Source of the DNA: Pseudomonadota bacterium
GTDB lineage: Bacteria > Pseudomonadota > Alphaproteobacteria > Sphingomonadales > Sphingomonadaceae
Length of the DNA: 47,413 bases
Reading direction: 5' to 3'
Assembly: GCA_023387085.1 (NCBI GenBank)
Contig: JAEWIL010000134.1
Span: 1-47,413 of the forward strand
Part shown: positions 34,526 to 42,476 of the stretch, piece after piece
Numbering within the stretch: position 1 is the first letter of the stretch
How the letters are laid out: every line of letters begins with the position of its first letter
Notes under the pieces: model-generated
Database searches by the model: none
Seen by the model: the letters and a program-made list of their open reading frames with translations, nothing else
What the model was told of the DNA's origin: nothing
Program-made: the position numbers and the translations under genes

Positions 34526-36427
34526 CTATCCCAGCAAGCGATCGATGATCAAATCCGCCGCTTCTTCGGGCGTCATCGCGGTCGTGTCGATCCGGATTTC
34601 GGGACTCTCGGGCGCTTCATACGGGCTGTCGATGCCGGTGAAATTCTTGAGCTGCCCGCTGCGCGCCTTTTTATAGAGGCCTTTCACATCGCGCTTCTCC
34701 GCTTCCGCAAGCGGCGTGTCGATAAACACTTCGATGAACTCGCCTTCGGGCAGCATGCTGCGCACCATTTCACGCTCGGCGCGGAAGGGAGAGATGAAGG
34801 CGGTAATCACGATCAGGCCGGCGTCGGTCATCAGCTTCGCGACCTCGCCGACGCGGCGGATATTCTCGATCCGGTCTGCCTCTGTAAAGCCGAGGTCGCG
34901 GTTGAGCCCGTGGCGGACATTGTCGCCGTCGAGCAGGAAGCTGTGCCGGTTCATCCGGTGCAGCTTCTTTTCGACCAGGTTGGCGATCGTCGACTTGCCC
35001 GATCCCGACAGTCCGGTGAACCACAGCAGCGCGGGGCGCTGGTTCTTGAGGTTCGCGCGCATATCGCGGTCGATGTCAGACGCCTGCCAATGGACATTCT
35101 GGGCACGGCGCAGGCTGAAGTGCAGCATCCCCGCAGCAACGGTCGCGTTCGTCAGCTTGTCGATCAGGATGAAGCCGCCGAGCGTGCGATTGTCGCCATA
35201 GGCCTCGAAAACGACCGGCTTGTCGGTCGACAGCTCGACGACACCGATGCCGTTGAGATCGAGCGTCTTTGCCGCGAGGTGGTCGAGCGTGTTGACGTTG
35301 ATCTCGTATTTCGGCGCCTGCACCGTCGCCGAAACGCTCTGCGTCGCGAGTTTCAGCCAATAGGCCCGGCCGGGGATCATTGCCTCGTCAGCCATCCAGA
35401 CGAGCGTCGCCTCGAACTGGTCGGCGGCCTCGGGCGGATTGTCGGCGGCAGCGATGACGTCGCCGCGCGAGCAGTCGACCTCGTCGGCGAGCGTCAGCGT
35501 CACCGACTGGCCCGCGACGGCCTTTTCCAGGTCTCCGTCGAGCGTGACGATGCGCTCAACCGTCGTCGTCTTGCCGCTCGGCAGCACGCGAACCGCATCG
35601 CCGGGTCGCACCGTTCCGCCCGCAATCTGCCCCGAAAAGCCCCTGAAATCGAGGTTCGGTCGATTAACCCATTGAACAGGAAGGCGAAATCCGGAATTTT
35701 CGTCGCGCTCCGCGGCAACTTCGACACTTTCCAGATGCTCGATCAGCGCCGGCCCCCTGAACCAGGGCGTGTTGTCCGACAGCGCGGTGATATTGTCGCC
35801 CTTGAAGCCGGAGATCGGGATCGCGGTGAAATGGGTGATGCCGATCTCGCTCGCGAAAGCGCGATATGCCAGCGTGATGCGGTCGAACACCGCCTTGTCA
35901 TAGCCGACAAGGTCCATCTTGTTCACCGCAAGAACGATATGTTTGATGCCGATCAGGTGCGCGAGGAAGCTGTGGCGGCGCGTCTGCGTCAGCACGCCCT
36001 TGCGCGCGTCGATCAGGATGACGGCGAGGTCGGCGGTCGAGGCGCCGGTGACCATGTTGCGCGTGTACTGCTCATGCCCCGGGGTATCGGCGACGATGAA
36101 CTTGCGCTTCTCAGTGGTGAAAAAGCGGTACGCGACGTCGATCGTGATCCCCTGCTCGCGTTCGGCGGCGAGGCCGTCGACGAGGAGGGCGAAGTCGATC
36201 TCCTGCCCCTGCGTGCCGACGCGCTTGCTGTCGGCCTCGAGCGCGGCAAGTTGATCCTCGAAAATCATCTTCGAGTCATAGAGCAGCCGCCCGATCAACG
36301 TCGACTTGCCGTCGTCGACCGAGCCGCAGGTAATGAAGCGCAGCAGCGACTTCTTCTCGTGCCCCGCCAGATAGGCGTCGATATCCTCTGCGATCAGCGC
36401 GTCGGTGACGTAAACAGGATCGGTCAT
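34526..36427 (-). CDS. cysNC: Fused sulfate adenylyltransferase subunit 1 / adenylylsulfate kinase
   Basis: A 633-residue bifunctional protein. The N-terminal GTPase (CysN) drives sulfate adenylation by CysD: P-loop CGSVDDGKSTLIGR (about 34-47), DTPGHEQYTRNMVTGAS and VNKMDLVGY, followed by beta-barrel domains. The C-terminal 190 residues are APS kinase (CysC), with P-loop FTGLSGSGKSTIANL and DTPLAEAEKRDVKGLYKKAR, which makes PAPS. This fusion is common in alphaproteobacteria. The ATG at 36427 lies one base after the cysD stop (TGAGATG); a start at 36478 would lie inside cysD. Confidence 0.95.
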   Translation of the reverse strand: MTDPVYVTDALIAEDIDAYLAGHEKKSLLRFITCGSVDDGKSTLIGRLLYDSKMIFEDQLAALEADSKRVGTQGQEIDFALLVDGLAAEREQGITIDVAYRFFTTEKRKFIVADTPGHEQYTRNMVTGASTADLAVILIDARKGVLTQTRRHSFLAHLIGIKHIVLAVNKMDLVGYDKAVFDRITLAYRAFASEIGITHFTAIPISGFKGDNITALSDNTPWFRGPALIEHLESVEVAAERDENSGFRLPVQWVNRPNLDFRGFSGQIAGGTVRPGDAVRVLPSGKTTTVERIVTLDGDLEKAVAGQSVTLTLADEVDCSRGDVIAAADNPPEAADQFEATLVWMADEAMIPGRAYWLKLATQSVSATVQAPKYEINVNTLDHLAAKTLDLNGIGVVELSTDKPVVFEAYGDNRTLGGFILIDKLTNATVAAGMLHFSLRRAQNVHWQASDIDRDMRANLKNQRPALLWFTGLSGSGKSTIANLVEKKLHRMNRHSFLLDGDNVRHGLNRDLGFTEADRIENIRRVGEVAKLMTDAGLIVITAFISPFRAEREMVRSMLPEGEFIEVFIDTPLAEAEKRDVKGLYKKARSGQLKNFTGIDSPYEAPESPEIRIDTTAMTPEEAADLIIDRLLG

Positions 36428-36428
36428 C

Positions 36429-37334
36429 TCAGAAATACCCCTCCTGCTTCTTCTTCTCCATGCTGGCATCGCCGCCATCCTTGTCGATGATGCGGCCCTG
36501 CCGTTCGCTCGTCGTGGTCAGGAGCATTTCCTGGATGACTTCAGAAAGGGTCCTGGCCTCGCTCTCGACCGCACCGGTGAGCGGATAGCAGCCGAGGGTG
36601 CGGAAGCGCACCGACCGTTCGACAGGCGTTTCGCCCGGAAGCAGCGGGAAGCGATCGTCGTCGACCATCAGCAACAGGCCATCGCGTACCACCGTCGGGC
36701 GCGGCGCGGCGAAATAGAGCGGCACGATCGGGATATTCTCGCGCGCGATATATTGCCAGATGTCGAGCTCGGTCCAGTTCGAGATCGGAAAGACGCGGAT
36801 GCTCTCGCCCTTCGCCTTGCGCGCGTTGTAGAGGTTCCAGAGTTCAGGGCGCTGCTTCTTCGGATCCCAGCCATGGCTTGCGGTGCGGAACGAAAAGATG
36901 CGTTCCTTGGCCCTGCTCTTTTCCTCGTCACGCCGCGCCCCGCCGAAGGCGACGTCGAAACCGTGGAGGTCGAGCGCCTGCTTCAGCCCCTCGGTCTTCC
37001 ACATGTCGGTATGCAGCGGACCGTGATCGAACGGGTTGATCCCGCGCTCCTTGGCTTCGGGATTTTGATAGACGATCAGTTCCATGCCGCTCTCGGCCGC
37101 CATGCGGTCGCGCAGTTCATACATCGCCCGGAATTTCCACGTCGTATCGACGTGGAGCAACGGGAACGGCGGCGGCGAGGGATAGAAGGCCTTGCGCGCG
37201 AGATGCAGCATCACCGCGCTGTCCTTGCCCACGCTGTACAGCATCACGGGCTTGGCCGCGTCGGCCATCACTTCGCGCATGATATGGATGCTCTCGGCCT
37301 CCAGCCGGTCGAGATGGGTCAGCGTGTCGGTCAT
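36429..37334 (-). CDS. cysD: Sulfate adenylyltransferase subunit 2
   Basis: CysD, with CysN, forms adenylylsulfate from sulfate and ATP. The 301-residue protein is a PP-loop ATP pyrophosphatase: YSVGKDSAVMLHLARKAF (about 33-50), LLHVDTTWKFRAMYELRD, AFGGARRDEEKSRAKER and FPISNWTELDIWQYI, ending in MEKKKQEGYF. The ATG at 37334 follows GGGCGAGG and matches the family; in-frame starts further up run into the LysR gene. It heads the cysD-cysNC-cysQ operon. The 82-base leader includes no obvious hairpin; whether the adjacent LysR gene controls it is unknown. Confidence 0.95.
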   Translation of the reverse strand: MTDTLTHLDRLEAESIHIMREVMADAAKPVMLYSVGKDSAVMLHLARKAFYPSPPPFPLLHVDTTWKFRAMYELRDRMAAESGMELIVYQNPEAKERGINPFDHGPLHTDMWKTEGLKQALDLHGFDVAFGGARRDEEKSRAKERIFSFRTASHGWDPKKQRPELWNLYNARKAKGESIRVFPISNWTELDIWQYIARENIPIVPLYFAAPRPTVVRDGLLLMVDDDRFPLLPGETPVERSVRFRTLGCYPLTGAVESEARTLSEVIQEMLLTTTSERQGRIIDKDGGDASMEKKKQEGYF

Positions 37335-37416
37335 ACCTCGCCCTTGCCGCCCCCCGATAGGGCGATCAAGCTGTATGGCCTTTCGAGGGGTCAAGCCAGA
37401 CTTGTGAGGCATCCGA

Positions 37417-38319
37417 TCATGCTGCGACGTCGATTTTCGTCTGCCGCCATTCCGCCGCGATGGCACAAATCGTTTCGAGCGCGTGCGCAAGCTGCGGCGC
37501 GACTTCGGGAAGTGTGCGCCACGCAGGGTCGGTGATCAGGCCAAGTTCGCGGCGGAAATCATAACCCGCTACCTTCAGCGGAACGATGCCATCGATCGCA
37601 AGCGACACGGGCGCGGTGGTGATCCCGATCCCCGCCGCAACCATGCGCAGGCAGCGCTCGTCGCTTTCGCTGCGCAGCGCGAAGCGCGGGCGGACCCCAT
37701 GACGCGTGAAAAAGCGGCTCGTCGCATCCAGAAATTCGCACGAACGGCGCGCGATCATCGTTTCGGCGGCAAGTTCCTCGGGTCCGACCTCGATCCGTCC
37801 GGCAAGCGGGTGGTCCGATGCGATGAACATCGCGAGCGGTTCTTCGTACAGCGGCAGCACATGGTCGCCGCGCTCGCCAGCGCGCAGCGGCACAAGCGCC
37901 ATGTTGATGCGGCCGCTGCCCAGCGCGGCGCGCAGTTCGGAGTCGCTGTTCTCGACCAGTTCGATCGCGAAGCTTGGGCGCAAAGCGGCTGCGATCGCCT
38001 GCAGCAGTTCGGCGGGCGCCGAGCGGATCACCCCGAGCTTGAGCTCGCTTGCCCGCCCCTCGCTCTCGCGGCCGAAGCTGTCGGCGTCCCGAAAGCCGCG
38101 TTCGAGATCGCGCGCGATCGGCAGGAAGCGACCACCTGCCTCGGTCAGCCGGATCTGCCGACGGTTACGGATGAAGAGCGGCGTGCCGACGAGCTTTTCG
38201 AGTTCGGCGATGCCCGATGACAGCGCCGGCTGGGTGACACGGATGCGCAATGCCGCCTGCGTAAAGCTGCCCGCGTCGACGACGGCGAGGAACTGACGGA
38301 TATGCGCGCGCTTAATCAT
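37417..38319 (-). CDS. LysR-family transcriptional regulator
   Basis: A 300-residue LysR-type regulator with an N-terminal winged helix-turn-helix (about 1-60, FLAVVDAGSFTQAALRIRVTQPALSSGIAELE) and a C-terminal effector domain (about 90-290). It is not CysB, whose N-terminus differs. It is divergent from isovaleryl-CoA dehydrogenase and shares a 101-base spacer with it containing an inverted repeat, which makes the leucine-degradation genes its likeliest targets. It also lies directly upstream of cysD on the same strand. The ATG at 38319 fits the HTH start. Confidence 0.9.
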   Translation of the reverse strand: MIKRAHIRQFLAVVDAGSFTQAALRIRVTQPALSSGIAELEKLVGTPLFIRNRRQIRLTEAGGRFLPIARDLERGFRDADSFGRESEGRASELKLGVIRSAPAELLQAIAAALRPSFAIELVENSDSELRAALGSGRINMALVPLRAGERGDHVLPLYEEPLAMFIASDHPLAGRIEVGPEELAAETMIARRSCEFLDATSRFFTRHGVRPRFALRSESDERCLRMVAAGIGITTAPVSLAIDGIVPLKVAGYDFRRELGLITDPAWRTLPEVAPQLAHALETICAIAAEWRQTKIDVAA

Positions 38320-38320
38320 A

Positions 38321-38358
38321 GAAATTGCTTATGCTAAATTGGTGATCGTTTCAATTTC
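38321..38358. promoter_or_regulatory. Inverted repeat in the lysR-ivd divergent promoter
   Basis: GAAATTG (38321-38327) and CAATTTC (38352-38358) are exact complements separated by 24 bases, within an AT-rich stretch that also contains TTATGCTAAATT. The arms lie at the start of the LysR gene and 63 bases before the dehydrogenase ATG, a common arrangement for LysR-type binding sites controlling a divergent gene pair. Confidence 0.5.
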
Positions 38359-38420
38359 CATATGATCGGATTTTGATGCACACTCGCAGCCCCGTCCTGC
38401 CCCAGATCGATAGGTAATCC

Positions 38421-39590
38421 ATGCGCGCCACACCCGATTTCGATTTCGCGCTCGGCGAAACCGCCGACATGATCCGCGAGACCACCGCCCGCTTCGCAGA
38501 CGAACAGATCGCGCCGCTCGCTGCCAAAGCGGACGCGGACGACTGGTTTCCGCGCGACGAGTTGTGGGCGCAGATGGGCGCGCTCGGTCTGCACGGCATC
38601 ACCGTCGAGGAAGAGTTCGGCGGCCTTGGCCTCGGCTATCTCGAGCATGTCATCGCGGTCGAGGAGGTCAGCCGTGCATCGGCCGCGATCGGCCTCTCCT
38701 ACGGCGCGCACTCGAACCTTTGCGTCAACCAGATCCGCCGCTGGGGCAATGCCGCACAAAAGGCGAAATATTTGCCCAAGCTGATCAGCGGCGAGCATGT
38801 CGGCAGCCTCGCGATGTCCGAAGCCGGCGCGGGCAGCGACGTCGTCTCGATGAAGCTGAAGGCCGACAAGGTTCAGGGCGGCTACGTCCTCAACGGCACC
38901 AAATTCTGGATCACGAACGCGACCTATGCCGACACGCTGGTCGTCTATGCCAAGACCAGCCCGGACGCAGGTTCGCGCGGCATCACCGCCTTCCTGATCG
39001 AAAAGGATATGCCGGGCTTCAGCATCGGGCAAAAGATCGACAAGGTTGGGATGCGCGGATCGCCGACCGCCGAACTGGTTTTCACCGATTGCGAAGTGTC
39101 CGAAGAGCAAGTGATGGGGCCAGAGAATGGCGGCGTCGGCGTGCTGATGTCGGGGCTCGATTACGAGCGCGTGGTGCTTGCTGGCCTCCAGCTCGGCATC
39201 ATGCAGGCGTGCCTCGACACGGTCATTCCCTATGTGCGCGAGCGCAAGCAGTTCGGCAAGCCGATCGGATCGTTCCAGCTCATGCAGGCGAAGGTCGCCG
39301 ACATGTATGTCATGCTCCAATCGGCGCGCTCCTATGTCTATAATGTCGCCAAGGCGTGCGACGCGGGTCAGACAACGCGCTTCGACGCGGCGGGCTGCAT
39401 CCTGCTCGCGAGCGAGAACGCCGTAAAGGTAGCGGGTGAAGCAATCCAGGCGCTCGGCGGCGCGGGCTATACCAAGGACTGGCCGGTCGAACGGTATTGG
39501 CGCGACGCCAAGCTGCTCGACATTGGTGCGGGCACCAACGAAATCCGCCGCATGCTGATCGGCCGCGAACTGATCGGCGCCGGCGCGTGA
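38421..39590 (+). CDS. ivd: Isovaleryl-CoA dehydrogenase
   Basis: A 389-residue FAD acyl-CoA dehydrogenase that converts isovaleryl-CoA to 3-methylcrotonyl-CoA in leucine degradation. Acyl-CoA dehydrogenase signatures are AMSEAGAGSDVVSMKL, FWITNATYADTLVVYAKT and RKQFGKPIGSFQLMQAK. The catalytic glutamate sits at E249 in GLDYERVVLAG, the helix-G position special to isovaleryl-CoA dehydrogenases, instead of the usual late GYGxxxE position (here ALGGAGYTKDWP). Its product is the substrate of the carboxylase encoded at 42-46 kb. A GTGA overlap couples it to the next small membrane protein. Confidence 0.93.
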   Translation: MRATPDFDFALGETADMIRETTARFADEQIAPLAAKADADDWFPRDELWAQMGALGLHGITVEEEFGGLGLGYLEHVIAVEEVSRASAAIGLSYGAHSNLCVNQIRRWGNAAQKAKYLPKLISGEHVGSLAMSEAGAGSDVVSMKLKADKVQGGYVLNGTKFWITNATYADTLVVYAKTSPDAGSRGITAFLIEKDMPGFSIGQKIDKVGMRGSPTAELVFTDCEVSEEQVMGPENGGVGVLMSGLDYERVVLAGLQLGIMQACLDTVIPYVRERKQFGKPIGSFQLMQAKVADMYVMLQSARSYVYNVAKACDAGQTTRFDAAGCILLASENAVKVAGEAIQALGGAGYTKDWPVERYWRDAKLLDIGAGTNEIRRMLIGRELIGAGA

Positions 39591-39937
39591 TCTGGCTTTG
39601 GCTGTCGGCCGCCCTCATGGTGACGACGGCCGGGGTTCATTCGGTGCTGGGCTACCGGCGTCTGATCGTGCCGCTGCTGCGCAGTGAAGCCGGGCCGCTT
39701 GTCGACCCGCTGTCCCGTCGCATCATCCGTTTTGCCTGGCATGCGACATCGGTGCTGATGCTGATTTCCGCTGCGGCGGTCGCGTGGCCCGGCACGCCGA
39801 ATTCACTTCTGATCGTCATTGGCGCCGGCTGGCTCGCGACCGGAATTTTCAACGCGATCTATACGAGGGGTCGCCATATCGCATGGCCGGCGCTTGGCGG
39901 CTCCGGCATCTTCGCGCTCATCGGCGCGTTGATCTGA
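39587..39937 (+). CDS. Small four-helix membrane protein
   Basis: A 116-residue hydrophobic protein of no recognised function. Four membrane segments can be seen: LWLSAALMVTTAGVHSVLGY, RFAWHATSVLMLISAAAVAW, LLIVIGAGWLATGIFNAIY and ALGGSGIFALIGALI. The GTG start at 39587 overlaps the ivd stop (GTGA), and this sets the start. Its coupling to isovaleryl-CoA dehydrogenase may be positional only. Confidence 0.75.
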   Translation: MIWLWLSAALMVTTAGVHSVLGYRRLIVPLLRSEAGPLVDPLSRRIIRFAWHATSVLMLISAAAVAWPGTPNSLLIVIGAGWLATGIFNAIYTRGRHIAWPALGGSGIFALIGALI

Positions 39938-39939
39938 CC

Positions 39940-40221
39940 ATGAACCAGACCCTTCTCGATGCCCTGCAATATTATGGCGCCGCGGCGGCGACCCTCGCGG
40001 CGCTGCTCGTCTCACTGAACCTTGGCGAGCGGTGGACCGGATGGGCTTTCGTAATCTTCGTGACGAGCAGCATCGCGCTGATCGCGTGGGGGTTTCTGCA
40101 GCAGGACAGCGAGGGGATCGGCTGGCAGAATATCGCGCTGCTCGGCATCAACCTGACGGGCGTCTACAGCCATCTGATCCGCAAGAAGAAGCCGGCCGGA
40201 AACCAGGGCGGAGCAACGTGA
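39940..40221 (+). CDS. Small membrane protein
   Basis: A 93-residue protein with three hydrophobic segments (LQYYGAAAATLAALLVSLNL, WTGWAFVIFVTSSIALIAWGF, IGWQNIALLGINLTGVYSHLI) and a basic tail (RKKKPAGNQ), so the C-terminus is probably cytoplasmic. I do not recognise the family; the layout recalls short PnuC-like or PQ-loop-like fragments but no motif supports this. The ATG at 39940 starts two bases after the preceding stop, so it belongs to the ivd transcript. It converges on the M13 peptidase gene with a 20-base gap. Confidence 0.7.
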   Translation: MNQTLLDALQYYGAAAATLAALLVSLNLGERWTGWAFVIFVTSSIALIAWGFLQQDSEGIGWQNIALLGINLTGVYSHLIRKKKPAGNQGGAT

Positions 40222-40241
40222 TGCCCCGCCCTTCGCGATCA

Positions 40242-42329
40242 TCAGCCCCAGACGCGGACGCGTTTGTCGGGCGCCAGATACAGCTTGTCGGTCGGCTGGA
40301 CATCGAACGCCTTGTACCACGCATCGAGGTTCCGCACCGTGAGCGCCCGGTACATCCCCGGCGCATGACCGTCGGTGGCAATGCGCGCGCGCAGTGCCTC
40401 GTCGCGCATCTTGGTCGCCCAGGTTTGCGCATAGGCAATGAAGAAGCGCTGATCGCCGGTGAAGCCGTCGATCACCGGCGCGTCCTTGCCGCCGAGCGAG
40501 GCGTGGTAAGCATCATAAGCGGCCTGCAGGCCCGCGACGTCGGCGATATTTTCGCCCAGCGTCAGCTTGCCGTTCACCGCGAGATCGGGGAATGGCTTGT
40601 ACAGGTCATATTGCGCAGCGAGCGCCGAGCCTGCGTCCTCGAACTTCTTGAGGTCGGCAGCCGTCCACCAGTTGCGCAGCGCGCCGGTCGAATCGAACGC
40701 TGCACCGTTGTTATCAAAGCTGTGGCTGATCTCGTGGCCGATGACTGCGCCGATCGCGCCATAATTATAGGCGGGGTCCGCCTTCGCGTTGAAGAAGGGC
40801 GGCTGAAGGATCGCTGCAGGGAAGTTCAGCGCGTTCTGCACCGGCAGGTTGACCGCATTGACCGTCTGCGGCGTCATCCACCATTCGGCCTTGTCGAGCG
40901 GTTTGCCGATCTTGGCGAGCTGGTGGACATATTCGGCCTTTTCGCCCGCGACTTCGTTGGCATATGCGTTGTCGGCGCTGACGGTGTAGCTGCCATAGTC
41001 GCGCCAGGTCTCGGGATAACCGACACCAACGACGATCGTCTCGACCTTCTTGATCGCTTCCTTCTTGGTATCTGGCGCCATCCAGTCGATCGCGTTCACG
41101 CGCTTGGCGAAGGCGGCCTTGATGCCCGTCACCATATCGCCGACCTCGGCCTTGGCGGAAGCGGGGAAATATTTATCGGCATAGACCCGGCCGACCGCGT
41201 CGCCGAGGTAGGTATTGAGCGCGTCCAGCGCGCGCTTGTCCCGGCTGCGCTGCTGCGGCGTGCCCGAAAGCGTCGTGCCGTAAAAAGCGAAGTGCGCGGT
41301 ATCGAGCGCGGTCGGCAGCACGTCGGTGTGGCTGTTGATCTGGTGAAACGTCAGCCAGTCCTTCCACGCATCGAGCGGCTCCGACGCCACAAGCGCCGAC
41401 AACCCGCTAATCGCCTTCGCGTGGTAGGCGCCGAACTTGGCCGCCTTGTCGAGGCCGGCGGCGGCAAGATAGGCGTCCCAGTCGATGCCCGGCGCCTTCT
41501 TTGCGAAATCGGCTTTGGTCCAGACACTCGCCGACTTGGCAAAATCCTCGCTTTCTTCGCGGCTCGCATGCGCCTTCGCGATCTTGACCTCCAGGTCGAA
41601 GATCCGCTTCGCTTTGGCATCCGCGTCAGCCTCACCGGCGGCGGTCAGCAGCTTGGCGATATAGGCCTGATATTGGGTGCGGATCGTCGCCATCTTCGGA
41701 TCGGCCGAGAGATAATATTCGCGCTCGGGGAGGCCCAGACCGCCCTGCAGCACATAGGGGATCACATCGCCGGGGGTCGCGAGTCCCTGCGTCACGAAGA
41801 TACCGAACAGATTTTCGGTCGCGAAGTCGGTGGCGTTGAGCGGATCGACGTCGGCGCGCGTGTTTTCGCCCAGCACCTTCGACAACGACGCCTTGTCGGT
41901 GATCGCGGCATAGCGCGCAAGGTCCGCCTCAACCGGCTTCATCCGCGCCGCGTCGATCGCCTTGGTGTTCATATAGGCGTTGTAGAAGGCGGCGATACGG
42001 CCGTCGTCGGTCTTGGGGTCGCCGCCGCTCTTGACGATCGTATCGACCAGCTCGCGGGTGCGCTTTTCGGTTTCGAGAAAGGCGATGTAGAAGGCGCCGA
42101 TCGACGACCGGTCGGCGGGAATGGCGGTCGTCTTCTGCCAATTGCCGTTGGCATAGGCGTAGAAATCGTCGCCCGGCTTCACCGACGTGTCCATCGCATC
42201 CTTGCTGATGCCGAGCTCGGTTCCGACGGTGTAGGTGGCCGCAGCCTTGTCGCCGCCCTTCGAACAGGCGACCGGTCCCGCAACGATCGCGGCGGTGGAC
42301 AGCAAAATGGCGAGCACAGCTTTTTTCAT
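40242..42329 (-). CDS. M13 family metallopeptidase lipoprotein
   Basis: A 695-residue exported zinc endopeptidase of the neprilysin/PepO family. It has a lipoprotein-like signal (MKKAVLAILLSTAAIVAGPVAC, Cys 22), the mature start GISKDAMDTSVKPGDDFYAYANGNW, the zinc motif GHEISHSFDNNGA (H532, H536), the third ligand in GENIADVAGLQAAYDA (E593), and the C-terminal VRVWG of the S1' pocket. It probably degrades peptides in the periplasm. The ATG at 42329 is chosen for the signal peptide; upstream in-frame starts hide it. It is divergent from the carboxylase genes and unrelated to leucine breakdown as far as can be seen. Confidence 0.92.
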   Translation of the reverse strand: MKKAVLAILLSTAAIVAGPVACSKGGDKAAATYTVGTELGISKDAMDTSVKPGDDFYAYANGNWQKTTAIPADRSSIGAFYIAFLETEKRTRELVDTIVKSGGDPKTDDGRIAAFYNAYMNTKAIDAARMKPVEADLARYAAITDKASLSKVLGENTRADVDPLNATDFATENLFGIFVTQGLATPGDVIPYVLQGGLGLPEREYYLSADPKMATIRTQYQAYIAKLLTAAGEADADAKAKRIFDLEVKIAKAHASREESEDFAKSASVWTKADFAKKAPGIDWDAYLAAAGLDKAAKFGAYHAKAISGLSALVASEPLDAWKDWLTFHQINSHTDVLPTALDTAHFAFYGTTLSGTPQQRSRDKRALDALNTYLGDAVGRVYADKYFPASAKAEVGDMVTGIKAAFAKRVNAIDWMAPDTKKEAIKKVETIVVGVGYPETWRDYGSYTVSADNAYANEVAGEKAEYVHQLAKIGKPLDKAEWWMTPQTVNAVNLPVQNALNFPAAILQPPFFNAKADPAYNYGAIGAVIGHEISHSFDNNGAAFDSTGALRNWWTAADLKKFEDAGSALAAQYDLYKPFPDLAVNGKLTLGENIADVAGLQAAYDAYHASLGGKDAPVIDGFTGDQRFFIAYAQTWATKMRDEALRARIATDGHAPGMYRALTVRNLDAWYKAFDVQPTDKLYLAPDKRVRVWG

Positions 42330-42476
42330 AGGACAGACCTTGTGTTTACGGGGGCACGCAGAGGGCATAGGCCTGTGACGAAACGGTTTCAATGCCAACC
42401 AATTTCGGCGTGCCGTCCTTGTTCGTCGACGAGCGGCGGGGTAATCCCGCATCATATCAGCGGGAGAGTTTGAGAC

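Noticed and set aside
37417..38319. The LysR gene as CysB, based on its position next to cysD
   Set aside because: Its N-terminus and length do not match CysB, and it is divergent from ivd with an inverted repeat in between, so a role in leucine breakdown is at least as likely.
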